Part shown: piece by piece, positions 8,157 through 16,238 of the stretch
Layout of the letters: the number at the start of each line of letters is the position of its first letter
Position numbering within the stretch: position 1 is the first letter of the stretch
NCBI RefSeq assembly: GCF_020447265.1
Contig: NZ_JAJADR010000006.1
Location: forward strand, 372,001-436,000
Length of the DNA stretch: 64,000 nucleotides
Direction: 5' to 3'
Origin: Hymenobacter lucidus
GTDB taxonomy: Bacteria; Bacteroidota; Bacteroidia; Cytophagales; Hymenobacteraceae
Notes under the pieces: generated by a model
Databases searched by the model: none
Told to the model about the DNA's origin: nothing
The model's input: only the letters and a program-made list of their open reading frames with translations
Translations under genes and position numbers: made by a program

Positions 8157-8714
8157 CTATCGAATCAGTTTTGCAAGTACTTTGATGGCCGCCCGGGCCC
8201 GGGTTTTCACCGTTCCCAGCGGCAGGTTGAGTTCTTCAGCCACTTCGCTTTGTGTAAATCCGCCAAAATAAAGCAGGTCAATAATTTGCTTTTGCTCCGG
8301 GTTGAGCTTGCTGGTCATTTCCTGCAGACCAATGTGCTCAGGTCGGAACGTGGGGGTAGCGGCCTGGCGCAGCGCGGCACTTTCCTCCAGTGGCTGCGTG
8401 CGACTACTTACGCGGTACTGTCGGGACCGGATTTTGTCGATAGCTAAATTGCGGGAAACATTCAGCACCCACGTAAAAAGCCGCCCCTTGGAAGCATCGT
8501 AGGACTGAAATGAGTTCCAGATCTTAACCAGGCTTTCCTGCAGCACATCCTCGGCTACTTCCTCGGTTTTGACTATGCGCAGGATGACACCGTACAGAGC
8601 CGATGAATACTTGTCGTAAAACAAGGTCATGGCCGACTCGTCCCGGGCGCGCAGGCGCTGCACGAGCAGATCTTCGGTAACGGATGTCGGTGATTCGGGA
8701 GTGGTGGGAGACAC
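8157..8714 (-). CDS. ECF sigma factor (SigK-like)
   Basis: The 185-residue protein has sigma region 2 (about 20-95, with EDVLQESLVKIWN and the -10 recognition helix around NLAIDKIRSRQYR) and region 4 (about 125-180, with LGTVKTRARAAI in the HTH). It directs RNA polymerase to a stress or envelope regulon and is held by the RskA-type protein encoded immediately downstream. The start is GTG at 8714. Upstream, on its own strand, the sequence TACTTTCG resembles the Bacteroidota -7 box TAnnTTTG at seven of eight positions. Confidence 0.92.
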   Translation of the reverse strand: MSPTTPESPTSVTEDLLVQRLRARDESAMTLFYDKYSSALYGVILRIVKTEEVAEDVLQESLVKIWNSFQSYDASKGRLFTWVLNVSRNLAIDKIRSRQYRVSSRTQPLEESAALRQAATPTFRPEHIGLQEMTSKLNPEQKQIIDLLYFGGFTQSEVAEELNLPLGTVKTRARAAIKVLAKLIR

Positions 8715-8947
8715 AGGGGAATTACATAAGAAAGGCCGACAGCACGCTGCTTACGCGCCAAGGATGAGACGAAAGTACACTATAAAGCTTATTCTGCGCT
8801 ATGCTTGGCCCTGCCAATTGCCGGAGGCGACTTCATCCGGCCGCTATGACTGAGCCTGGCGCAAAGCTACACGAGTGCAACCTATGTTGTGCGTAACAGT
8901 ACGCCTTGGTAGTTGTTTTCAATCCGGCAGTCCAATTTCGCCCTTTC

Positions 8948-10345
8948 ATGGCCATCGAATCTTTCAATCCTTATACCGGCAAAGTGCTGCGGCACTTCCG
9001 GGCTTTTTCCTGGGCTAAAACCGAGCGTATTCTGGCGCAAGCCGCCCGGGCAGCTGTTTCCTGGCCCCAAACCCCCTTTGCCGAGCGCAGCCACCTGCTG
9101 CACCGCGCCGCCGACTTACTGCGCGAGCGGCAGCAGGAACTGGCCCGCCTCATGGCCCTGGAAATGGGCAAGCCCGTGGCCGACGGCCGGGCCGAAATCT
9201 TGAAATGCGCCCTTACCTGCGACTATTACGCCGACCACGCCGAAGAATTTCTGCGCGACGAGGAAATCAAAACCGAGGCCCAACGCAGCTTTATTGCCCA
9301 CGAGCCGCTGGGTGTGGTGCTGGCCATTATGCCCTGGAATTTCCCCTTTTGGCAGGTTATCCGCTTTGCGGCCCCGGCCCTAATGGCCGGTAATGTGGGT
9401 TTGCTCAAGCACGCCTCCAACGTGCCGCAGTGCGCCCTGGCCCTGGAAAGCATCTTTCACGACGCGGGCTTCCCTCCTGCCACCTTCCGCACCCTGCTCA
9501 TCGGCTCCGATCTGGTGGAAAAGCTGCTACAGGACGACCGGGTGAAGGCCGCTACGCTCACGGGTAGTGAGCTGGCCGGCTCCAAAGTAGCGGCCGTGGC
9601 CGGGGCCAACATCAAGAAAACCGTACTGGAGCTGGGTGGCTCCGACCCGTTTATCGTACTGGCCGACGCTGACTTGGAGCTGGCCGCCAAAACTGCCGCC
9701 CAGGCCCGCATGGTCAATGCCGGGCAGAGCTGCATTGCTGCCAAGCGCTTCATCGTCGATAAGTCCATCGTGAAGCCCTTTATCAGCCAGCTCAAAACCC
9801 ACCTGCTGGCGTTGCGCACCGGCGACCCGCTCGACGAGGCCACTCAGTACGGCCCCCTGGCCCGCCCCGACCTGGCCGACGAGCTCACCAAGCAGGTAGA
9901 GGATTCGGTGAAAGCCGGGGCCAAAGTGGAGCTATTCGGCGGGCAGACCAAGCCCGGCACGGCCCTGTTCCGGCCTATGATTATTTCCAACGTGAAGCCC
10001 GGCCAGCCCGCCTATTATGAGGAGCTATTCGGCCCCGTGGCCATCATTCTGGAAGCCCGCAACGAGGAAGAAGCTATTCGCCTGGCCAACGACTCCCCTT
10101 TCGGCCTGGGAGCCGCCGTCTGGACGCGCGACGTGCCGCGCGGCGAGGCCGTAGCGCGCCGCATCGAGGCCGGCGCGGTCTTCGTGAACTCGATGGTGAA
10201 GTCGTCGCCGGAAATGCCCTTCGGCGGGGTCAAGAAGTCGGGCTACGGCCGGGAGCTGTCCTACCTCGGCATCCGGGAGTTCGTCAACCAGAAAAGCGTC
10301 TGGATCGGCGGCGCCGCCCCGGTGGCGAAGAAAAAAGTGGAATAG
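8948..10345 (+). CDS. NAD(P)-dependent aldehyde dehydrogenase (succinate-semialdehyde type)
   Basis: The ATG at 8948 gives 465 residues and a normal N-terminus (AIESFNPYTGK). An ATG 42 bp upstream is less likely. The enzyme shows the aldehyde dehydrogenase landmarks: PWNFPFWQ for cofactor and substrate binding, LELGGSDPFIVL with the general-base glutamate, NAGQSCIAAKR with the catalytic cysteine, and FGGVKKSGYGRE near the C-terminus. Closest resemblance is to single-domain NAD-dependent succinate-semialdehyde dehydrogenases, which oxidise the aldehyde to the acid in GABA breakdown. Substrate range cannot be fixed from sequence. It stands alone, divergent from the sigma gene, and ends at a repeat-filled gap. 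Confidence 0.93.
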   Translation: MAIESFNPYTGKVLRHFRAFSWAKTERILAQAARAAVSWPQTPFAERSHLLHRAADLLRERQQELARLMALEMGKPVADGRAEILKCALTCDYYADHAEEFLRDEEIKTEAQRSFIAHEPLGVVLAIMPWNFPFWQVIRFAAPALMAGNVGLLKHASNVPQCALALESIFHDAGFPPATFRTLLIGSDLVEKLLQDDRVKAATLTGSELAGSKVAAVAGANIKKTVLELGGSDPFIVLADADLELAAKTAAQARMVNAGQSCIAAKRFIVDKSIVKPFISQLKTHLLALRTGDPLDEATQYGPLARPDLADELTKQVEDSVKAGAKVELFGGQTKPGTALFRPMIISNVKPGQPAYYEELFGPVAIILEARNEEEAIRLANDSPFGLGAAVWTRDVPRGEAVARRIEAGAVFVNSMVKSSPEMPFGGVKKSGYGRELSYLGIREFVNQKSVWIGGAAPVAKKKVE

Positions 10346-10346
10346 G

Positions 10347-10380
10347 TTAATGTACTCAAGTTCTAATGTGTTCATAATGT
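10347..10380. repeat. Outer arm of phrase-type inverted repeat (left)
   Basis: Starting just after the aldehyde dehydrogenase stop, the words TTAATGTACTC and TAATGTGTTC read as a loose inverted copy of 10571-10608, which contains CATTAGCACCTGAGCACATT. The right arm runs into the stop codon of the convergent YdcF gene. The word set recurs at 6081-6195, where CAGCACATTTCC is shared exactly. Confidence 0.6.
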
Positions 10381-10444
10381 ACTGCGCAGAGGATGTGTCC
10401 TTGCGAGGCGCAGCCGAAGCAAGGACACATCCTCTGCGCAGTAC
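10379..10444. repeat. Perfect 26-bp inverted repeat (large hairpin)
   Basis: Arms 10379-10404 and 10419-10444 are exact reverse complements over 26 bp, around a 14-nt loop. The left arm begins GTACTGCGCAGAGGATGTGT. It lies between convergent genes, without a T-tract, so it is a dispersed palindromic (REP/MITE-like) element rather than a simple terminator. A further repeat-like stretch (GAGGACGGATTGTTTCGCG) follows at about 10522-10540. Confidence 0.8.
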
Positions 10445-10462
10445 GACCCGTCCTGTTGCCAG

Positions 10463-10496
10463 AAAGCCCTTTACTACTGCGGTAGTAAAGGGCTTT
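10463..10496. terminator. Bidirectional terminator-like hairpin
   Basis: A 15-bp perfect stem (AAAGCCCTTTACTAC at 10463-10477 with 10482-10496) around loop TGCG, followed by TTTT on the plus strand and preceded by A residues. It sits between the convergent aldehyde dehydrogenase and YdcF genes. The stem shares AAAGCCCTTTAC with the hairpin at 27989-28022. Confidence 0.7.
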
Positions 10497-10601
10497 TCAG
10501 TAAAGGCAGCGCAGCACAATTCAGAGGACGGATTGTTTCGCGTTGCTCGCAATAACACAGAACGGCAATCAGCACATTTCCCTCATTAGCACCTGAGCAC
10601 A

Positions 10602-11405
10602 TTAACAGTATCCTAGCAGCTTATAGGTCAGGTAGCCGGTAATTTCGTGGAGCAGGTGGCTCCAGCGGCCGAAAGAGGCAGCGTTGGGCAGCCAGTAGAA
10701 GGGACTGAACAGGTGGCGGTTGTCGGAGCGGAAGTCGGCGGGAAAAGGTGTGGGCGTGAGGCCAACCTGGCGGAAGCAGCCGATGGCCCGGCGCTGGTGA
10801 AAGGCCGAAGTGATGAGCACCAGACTCTTTATATCGGGGTGTTGGGCCAACAAGGCTTTCGTATTGAGGGCATTTTCACGGGTGTTGCGACTGGTTTCTT
10901 CTAGCAGAATAGCCTGCTTGGGCACCCCCGCCAACTGGAGCAGCGTGGCTAGGTCGCGGGCTTCGGTATGGGCTGCTTTGCGTAACGAGCCCGAGCCGCC
11001 GCTGATAATGATGTACCGGATTCGACCGGCCCGGTATAGCCACAGCGTGTTGGTGAACCGGTCGGCCCCCTCGGACAGGTACACCCGGTCGTGCGGCGAC
11101 TTTTGCGAGCGGCTTATGCCCGTCAGCAGTACGCCCGCATCGTGGGGCGCAATGGTGCGCATAGGCACCGCCGGCAGCTCCCAGGCCAGATAGGCCTCGT
11201 TGATAAGGCCGGCGTTGGTGCCAATGAGCATAAAAACCAACGTGGCCACCAGCAGCCCACGCTGGCGCTTAGGGTGGCGAAAACTCAGCAGCGTGGCAAC
11301 CAGCAGCAGCAGCAGCCACACGGCCGGCTCGAAAGCCAACCCGAAAATCTTGGAGACGATAAAAAACACGGCCGCGAAGCTACGGTGAAAATGGCGGGCA
11401 GCCAT
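10602..11405 (-). CDS. YdcF/ElyC-like DUF218 membrane protein
   Basis: The protein of about 267 residues has two N-terminal membrane helices (about 10-35 and 45-65) and a DUF218 domain (about 85-235). Visible family motifs are DAGVLLTG, IIISGGSG, EETSRNTRENA and VLITSAFHQRRA. This is the arrangement of ElyC/YdcF proteins, which act in the envelope on lipid carriers or cell-wall metabolism in ways that are still poorly defined. The ATG at 11405 is preferred over a GTG two codons upstream. The gene is convergent with the aldehyde dehydrogenase. Confidence 0.85.
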   Translation of the reverse strand: MAARHFHRSFAAVFFIVSKIFGLAFEPAVWLLLLLVATLLSFRHPKRQRGLLVATLVFMLIGTNAGLINEAYLAWELPAVPMRTIAPHDAGVLLTGISRSQKSPHDRVYLSEGADRFTNTLWLYRAGRIRYIIISGGSGSLRKAAHTEARDLATLLQLAGVPKQAILLEETSRNTRENALNTKALLAQHPDIKSLVLITSAFHQRRAIGCFRQVGLTPTPFPADFRSDNRHLFSPFYWLPNAASFGRWSHLLHEITGYLTYKLLGYC

Positions 11406-11489
11406 GCGCACCGCTGCTTTAGCGCAGTAGCATCGTCGTTAGCAAGCAGTAGGTGACACCCACCGTGTTTGGTAAGAATACCGCAGTGT

Positions 11490-11846
11490 TTAGTTATTCT
11501 GGGGCAGCCAGTCGCGCAGGCGTTCCAGCATGGCACATACTTCGGCCTCCGTCGTCAGCGTGTCGCACTCCAGAATACGGCCCTGGCAGTAGCTCACGAA
11601 AAAGGGCGCTACCTTCTCCTGCATCAGCTTTTTGGCCACCGGACTCTCCTCCGAGGCCAGACGCAGAAACAGAATGGTTTCGAAAGGCTCATCGTCGGCA
11701 AACTTGGCGAAGGGTGGGGCCAGCAGTTCACACGTTGCGCAGTTGTTGGAAGTGAATTTGGCAAACACCTTCATGTGCTCGTGGGTGTAGCGGCGCAGGC
11801 CATCATCGTTGGTTTCATGCACCCGCTGGCGGTCGGCTTCTTTCAT
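11490..11846 (-). CDS. Thioredoxin-fold protein with CATC motif
   Basis: The protein of about 118 residues has a thioredoxin-like layout: a strand (MKVFAKFTS), the redox motif CATC, a helix (LLAPPFAKFAD), and the cis-proline segment VAPFFVSY. It has no signal peptide, so it should be cytoplasmic, where it may reduce or monitor protein disulfides. The ATG at 11846 is preferred because the only longer start, at 11879, is TTG. The next gene on the strand (YdcF-like) begins 84 bp downstream, so co-transcription is possible. Confidence 0.75.
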   Translation of the reverse strand: MKEADRQRVHETNDDGLRRYTHEHMKVFAKFTSNNCATCELLAPPFAKFADDEPFETILFLRLASEESPVAKKLMQEKVAPFFVSYCQGRILECDTLTTEAEVCAMLERLRDWLPQNN

Positions 11847-11950
11847 ATTGGGGTAAATGCGGCTTGAAAAGTAGAACAAGAAACGTTAGGCGGAGCGTGA
11901 GCGAAGCGAAACGTTTTTACAGCCCTAAGAAGGATTTGGCTAGCCGACAA

Positions 11951-11988
11951 AAAAGCCGCCCCGGATGTTTCCAACCGGGGCGGCTTTT
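11951..11988 (-). terminator. Intrinsic terminator of the DUF885 gene
   Basis: A 14-bp perfect stem (AAAAGCCGCCCCGG, 11951-11964 with 11975-11988) and a 10-nt loop. On the minus strand the stem is followed by a run of T, 22 bp past the stop of the DUF885 gene. Confidence 0.85.
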
Positions 11989-12009
11989 AAGCACGAAAAG
12001 CAGAATACC

Positions 12010-13794
12010 TTACGCCTTTTTGAGCATCATGTTGCGGATGTAGCGCACCGGGGCGCTGCCGTAGCTGAGAAACTGCTCGTTGAACGTTTTCAGGTCGTAC
12101 TGGCTGCCCTGCTGCTTTTTGAGCTCTTCGCGCAGGTCGTAGATTTCGGTGTAGCCGGTGAAGTAGCTGCTCAGCTGCACCTGGCTCAGGGTGGCGCGCT
12201 TCCACTTGCTGGTCGCCTCGGCCTGCTCCTGGAAACCGTCGCGGGTGAGCTGGGCCACGATGCTGGCCTCACTGGCATTGCCCACCTGGATTTCGTGGTC
12301 GATGATGGCGTTGATGGTCACGCGCATGTTCCACTTGTCCCACATCAACCATATTTCGTCGGAGTTGCCGCCGTAGCCGCTTTCCAGCATCATGCGCTCG
12401 GCATACACGGCCCAGCCCTCCACCATGGCCCCGTTGCCCAGGATGGATTTGATGAGCGAGGGCGAGCGGTTGGAGTACACGAGCTGGGTGTAGTGGCCCG
12501 GAATGGCTTCGTGAATGTTCAGAATCTGCAGGGTGTATTCGTTGTACTCGCGCAGGTAGCTCTCGGCCTGCGCGGCGGGCTGCCCGTCGAGGGGCTCCAC
12601 GTTATAGTAGGTATCAGCGGCCGTGTCGTAGGGGCCCGGGGCCGATACCGAGGCGCCGGCCCCGCTGCCGCGCATATAGGGCGGCGTTTCGCGCACTACC
12701 AGGGGCTTGGTCGGGTCCTGGGTCAGCAGCTTCTTATCGTTCACAAACTTGGTCAGGGTCGGAATCTGGGCTTTCACGGCGGCCACGAAGCCGGCCGGGG
12801 TGGCGTGCTTCTGCGAGAGGTGGCTGATAACCTGCTTCACGGCCAGCAGCGTATCGACGGGCAGGGGCTGGTCGGCAAAATACTTGGGCCAGAGCCGGGT
12901 GGCCCGCTGTTTCATGTCGCGCAGCAGCTCCTGCTTGTGTGCCAGGGCCTTTTGGTATACCTCATCGGCCGAGGAACTGCTTTGAATGTCGTAGTAAAAC
13001 TTCCGGTCGTAGAGGGCCTTGCCCAGCCGGAAGCTGCGGAAGTGGCCGGCTGGCAGCACCTCCTTTTCCAGGAAGGCAATGTAGTTTTCGAGCACCAGCC
13101 GGGTGGTGGCTACCCGGTCGCGGAAGTCTTTCTTTTCCCGCTCCGACAACCCCGAGCGGTTGAGCGAGTCGAGCAGCGCCGGCCCGAATACGCTGAGCGC
13201 GCCCCGATTCTGTTCGATAGCCAGCTTGGTATGTTCCAGCGTCGGATTTTTGATGTTGTCCTCAGCGGCGGCGTAGTAATCGGCAGACCGGGAAATCTTC
13301 AGAGAAATGCTGCGTAGGCGGCGGTCCAGGGGCTGGTAGCGGCCGTTCAGGATTTCGGCCACCGACGAGCCCAGGTTGTAGATGGCCGGGTTCCACTGCC
13401 AGCTTTTGAGCGTGTCGGCATACCAGCGGGAGCTGTTCAGGTAGTTTTCAATCAGCCGGAAATCGGTCTGGTTGTTTACCGACAGCTCGCCTACCGGAAA
13501 CGTGGCCAGCTGCTTGCTCACCCGGGCCCGCACGGCGGCTTCGGTTTGGCGGCGGCCGGCGCTGGGCACTACCAGCAGCGAGTCGTAGCGGTGGTAGCCC
13601 TGGCTACTGGCCCACTCGGGGTCGTAGTACCAGAGCGAATCGATAAACTGACCCTTGAACCGGTCGAAGTTGGCATCGGCGGTGGGCACTTCGGTGGTGC
13701 CGGCGTGCTGGTCGGTGCCGCAGCTGCCCAGCCACAGGGACGTGGCGCAGCCGGCCGCCAGCAGGAGCAGTTTCGGGGTAGAGGTGTTGGTCAT
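12010..13794 (-). CDS. DUF885 family lipoprotein, putative metallopeptidase-like
   Basis: The 594-residue protein has a signal peptide with lipobox (LWLGSC). The rest is a DUF885 domain. The C-terminal half holds HEAIPGHYTQL, an HExxxGH-type metal-binding motif, and EGWAVYAERM about 35 residues later, the second conserved block with a possible metal-ligand glutamate. Members are presumed zinc-dependent peptidases of the cell envelope, but few have been tested. The gene is transcribed away from a HTH gene. Their shared upstream region carries a duplicated dyad (13917-13997) that could control both. Confidence 0.88.
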   Translation of the reverse strand: MTNTSTPKLLLLAAGCATSLWLGSCGTDQHAGTTEVPTADANFDRFKGQFIDSLWYYDPEWASSQGYHRYDSLLVVPSAGRRQTEAAVRARVSKQLATFPVGELSVNNQTDFRLIENYLNSSRWYADTLKSWQWNPAIYNLGSSVAEILNGRYQPLDRRLRSISLKISRSADYYAAAEDNIKNPTLEHTKLAIEQNRGALSVFGPALLDSLNRSGLSEREKKDFRDRVATTRLVLENYIAFLEKEVLPAGHFRSFRLGKALYDRKFYYDIQSSSSADEVYQKALAHKQELLRDMKQRATRLWPKYFADQPLPVDTLLAVKQVISHLSQKHATPAGFVAAVKAQIPTLTKFVNDKKLLTQDPTKPLVVRETPPYMRGSGAGASVSAPGPYDTAADTYYNVEPLDGQPAAQAESYLREYNEYTLQILNIHEAIPGHYTQLVYSNRSPSLIKSILGNGAMVEGWAVYAERMMLESGYGGNSDEIWLMWDKWNMRVTINAIIDHEIQVGNASEASIVAQLTRDGFQEQAEATSKWKRATLSQVQLSSYFTGYTEIYDLREELKKQQGSQYDLKTFNEQFLSYGSAPVRYIRNMMLKKA

Positions 13795-13916
13795 ATGGAG
13801 TAGAGAAGAGAGGACGAATTCGGGTAAGCAAGGTAGACCACAATGACTTGAATTTTCGCACGACGTTGCCAGCCCAGCAGGGTTCTATCCGTAGCGGCTG
13901 ACGTGGACGTGTGAGT

Positions 13917-13997
13917 TGTCACAAAATTTGTCGGCCTAAGTTATTTTGTGACAAGAGCTATGTCACAAAATTCCCGCACTTCACTTAAGTTGTGACA
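13917..13997. promoter_or_regulatory. Duplicated 37-bp operator-like dyad
   Basis: TGTCACAAAAT at 13917-13927 and its inverse ATTTTGTGACA at 13943-13953 form one dyad. A second copy follows, with TGTCACAAAAT at 13961-13971 and AAGTTGTGACA at 13987-13997. Both dyads have a 15-bp spacer, and they are 44 bp apart start to start. They lie between divergent genes, 47 bp before the HTH gene, so binding by that HTH protein is a natural guess. Confidence 0.7.
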
Positions 13998-14043
13998 GTC
14001 AGCGTTGGTTCGCGGGCTGGTTACACCGCTTAAATCTCTATCG

Positions 14044-14616
14044 ATGTCCGACTACACCAATGAAGGAGCCCTGCGCCAGCTGCTGGGCCTTACCCAGCAG
14101 GTGCTGGCCATCTATCTGCGCGTGTCGCGCGAGCTGCTGGCCCAGGTGGAGCTGGGCCGGCGCAGCCTGCCGCTGGCGGCGCTGGAGCGGCTAACCCCAC
14201 TGCTTACACGGTTGCACGGGGCCGGCGGACTGGCCTCCATCGAGCCGCCGCTGGCTCCCAGCGAAACCAATCCGCAGCACTCGGCCGCCGAACAGCAGGA
14301 AATACGGCAGCGCCTGCGCACCTGCCGGCACAAAGCCGGCAATAGCCGCTACCAATTAGAGAATATGCGGCGACAGGCCAGGCCTTTCCATCGGCGGCTG
14401 GCTTTGCTGGCGCCGCTGCTGGCGGCTCTGCCCCCACCCACCGGCCCCGACCCCGACGAGCAGGACCGGCGCTGGTACACCCACCGCCTGGAAGATGCCA
14501 ATTGGCGCCTCTCCTCCTGCGGCACCCTGGCCCAAGGCCGCCTCGAAGCCACCATTCTGGCCCTCGACACCGAAATTGCCGCCCTGGAAAAACTGCTGCC
14601 CGCCGCGCTGGAATAG
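14044..14616 (+). CDS. HTH (XRE-like) DNA-binding protein
   Basis: The 190-residue protein opens with an XRE-like helix-turn-helix (about 5-55), with LLGLTQQVLAIYLRVSRELL and VELGRRSLPL as the characteristic spacing. The remainder (about 75-190) is predicted helical, rich in Arg, Gln and Leu, and likely oligomerises. ATG 14044 is preferred because the longer reading frame adds only residues that cover the operator-like region. No partner toxin is visible next to it. The TGTCACAAAAT dyads just upstream suggest autoregulation, which is an inference. Confidence 0.7.
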   Translation: MSDYTNEGALRQLLGLTQQVLAIYLRVSRELLAQVELGRRSLPLAALERLTPLLTRLHGAGGLASIEPPLAPSETNPQHSAAEQQEIRQRLRTCRHKAGNSRYQLENMRRQARPFHRRLALLAPLLAALPPPTGPDPDEQDRRWYTHRLEDANWRLSSCGTLAQGRLEATILALDTEIAALEKLLPAALE

Positions 14617-14622
14617 AACGGT

Positions 14623-14747
14623 GTAGAGACGCATACTTGCGTCTCGTCGTTGAACGACAACCGTTGCAACGGAGAGGAAGAACCGGCCTTACTCAATGAA
14701 AATCGTTGTAAAGGCGCGGACGCCGAGACGCAAATATGCGTCTCTAC
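14623..14747. repeat. 125-bp nested palindromic repeat
   Basis: Arms 14623-14646 and 14724-14747 are reverse complements at 23 of 24 positions. Each arm is itself a hairpin (GAGACGCA-N4-TGCGTCTC). Between them is the perfect palindrome CCGTTGCAACGG. A decayed relative of one arm is at 44501-44527 (GTAGAGGGTGCC then GGCGTCTCTAC). This pattern fits a dispersed non-coding element. Confidence 0.75.
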
Positions 14748-14784
14748 CCCGTTCTGCAACCTCACTCCTGCTTACCTTCGCCCC

Positions 14785-16233
14785 ATGCCTCGCTTCCTGC
14801 TTCTGCTGCCCCTCACGCTGCTGGCCTGCTCCCAGCAGACGCCCGAAACCACTCGCCCCGCCTTGCCCGACGGGCCGCCGGCCATTCCGGTGCAGTCGGC
14901 GGGTGGAGTGGCCCAGAATGCCGGGCGCTTCCCCGAAACCTTCGAGGCGGGCAGCAAAGGCGCGTATTCGACGGCCGACGAAACGCTGGGCACCGGCAGC
15001 TGGCACTTCGAGGATGCGCTGATCGGCTCGGCTGAGGAAGATCACAAAAACGGGCAGCACGCGGCCCGGCTGCGCAACCAGGGCCGGCTGCGCATGAACT
15101 TCGACGCCCCGGCCGGGGTGGGCCGCATCCGGGTGAAAGCCGCCGCCTATGGCTCTGATGGGGCCAGCACCTGGGAGCTGTGGGGCAGTGTGGATGCGGG
15201 CCGCACGTTCCGCCGCATCGGGCAGCCGGTACGCACCCAGGGCCCGCGCCTGGTGATAAATACCTTCGAAGGCGGCACTACCGGTCCGCTGCGCCTGGAA
15301 ATCCGCAAAACCGGGGGCAGCGGCCGGCTCAATATTGACGATGTGACGCTGGAAACGGCTGCCGGCAGCGCCGTGGCGGGCAGCAATGCTGGGGCGGCCC
15401 CGGCCACCGGTTCTGCCCCAGCCAACACCTCATTGCCGCCGGCCACCACCGGCCAGGCCACGGCCGTAGTGACCAGCCGCGACGACAACATGGCCCTGGG
15501 CAACCCCAGCGGCGCCACCGCCAGCCCCGACAACCTGACCAACTTTCTCATCACTAAGCCCCAGTTCAGCATTGGTTACAATGCCCTGCGTGGCACGCCG
15601 GCCTGGGTGAGCTGGCACCTGAATCGGGCCTGGATGGGCTCGGCCCCACGCCAGGACGACTTCCGGCCCGACCCCGCCCTGCCCCGGCAGTTCTACGCCG
15701 TGACGCCCCGCAGCTACGCCAGCTCGGGCTTCGACAAGGGTCACAATTGCCCCTCGGCCGACCGCACCACTGACCTCGACGACAACTCGGCCACGTTCCT
15801 GATGACCAACATGATTCCGCAGGCACCCAACAACAACCAGCGCACCTGGAGCAGCCTCGAAGAATGGGGCCGCACGCAGGTGAGCCGGGGCCAGGAAATC
15901 TACGTCATCATGGGCTGCTACGGCAAAGGCGGCACCGGCGCGAAAGGCTTTGCCACCACCCTCGACGGCGGCCACATAACGGTGCCGGCCCGGGTCTGGA
16001 AAGTGCTGGTCATTCTGCCCGAAGGCTCCGACGACCTGCGGCGCATTCCGACCCAGGCCCGCATCCTGGCCATCGACACGCCCAACGACAACGGCGTGAG
16101 TGCCGACTGGAGCCAGTACCGCGTTTCGGTAGATGCCATTGAAAGCGCCACCGGCCTAGACTTGCTCAGCAAGCTGCCCGTAGAGGTGCAGGCCCGCCTG
16201 GAAGCCCAAGTGGACAAGGGTCCGACGCGGTAA
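14785..16233 (+). CDS. Secreted DNA/RNA non-specific endonuclease (NUC1 family) lipoprotein
   Basis: The ATG at 14785 gives 482 residues with a lipobox (LTLLAC, Cys15). Residues about 45-200 form a beta-rich module that looks like a carbohydrate- or cell-binding jelly roll. A low-complexity Ala/Thr/Pro linker follows. The nuclease domain (about 250-470) has the catalytic DKGH at about 317-320 (DRGH in most relatives), then NCPSADRT, and MIPQAPNNNQRTW carrying the metal-binding Asn. Such enzymes cut any nucleic acid with Mg. It is likely displayed outside the cell. An unrelated low-GC gene starts 5 bp after the stop. Confidence 0.92.
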   Translation: MPRFLLLLPLTLLACSQQTPETTRPALPDGPPAIPVQSAGGVAQNAGRFPETFEAGSKGAYSTADETLGTGSWHFEDALIGSAEEDHKNGQHAARLRNQGRLRMNFDAPAGVGRIRVKAAAYGSDGASTWELWGSVDAGRTFRRIGQPVRTQGPRLVINTFEGGTTGPLRLEIRKTGGSGRLNIDDVTLETAAGSAVAGSNAGAAPATGSAPANTSLPPATTGQATAVVTSRDDNMALGNPSGATASPDNLTNFLITKPQFSIGYNALRGTPAWVSWHLNRAWMGSAPRQDDFRPDPALPRQFYAVTPRSYASSGFDKGHNCPSADRTTDLDDNSATFLMTNMIPQAPNNNQRTWSSLEEWGRTQVSRGQEIYVIMGCYGKGGTGAKGFATTLDGGHITVPARVWKVLVILPEGSDDLRRIPTQARILAIDTPNDNGVSADWSQYRVSVDAIESATGLDLLSKLPVEVQARLEAQVDKGPTR

Positions 16234-16238
16234 GCCGG

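Noticed and set aside
11965..13317. Plus-strand open frame of about 450 codons
   Set aside because: It is antisense to the DUF885 lipoprotein with its HEAIPGH motif. The composition is Gly/His/Val rich and typical of a shadow frame.
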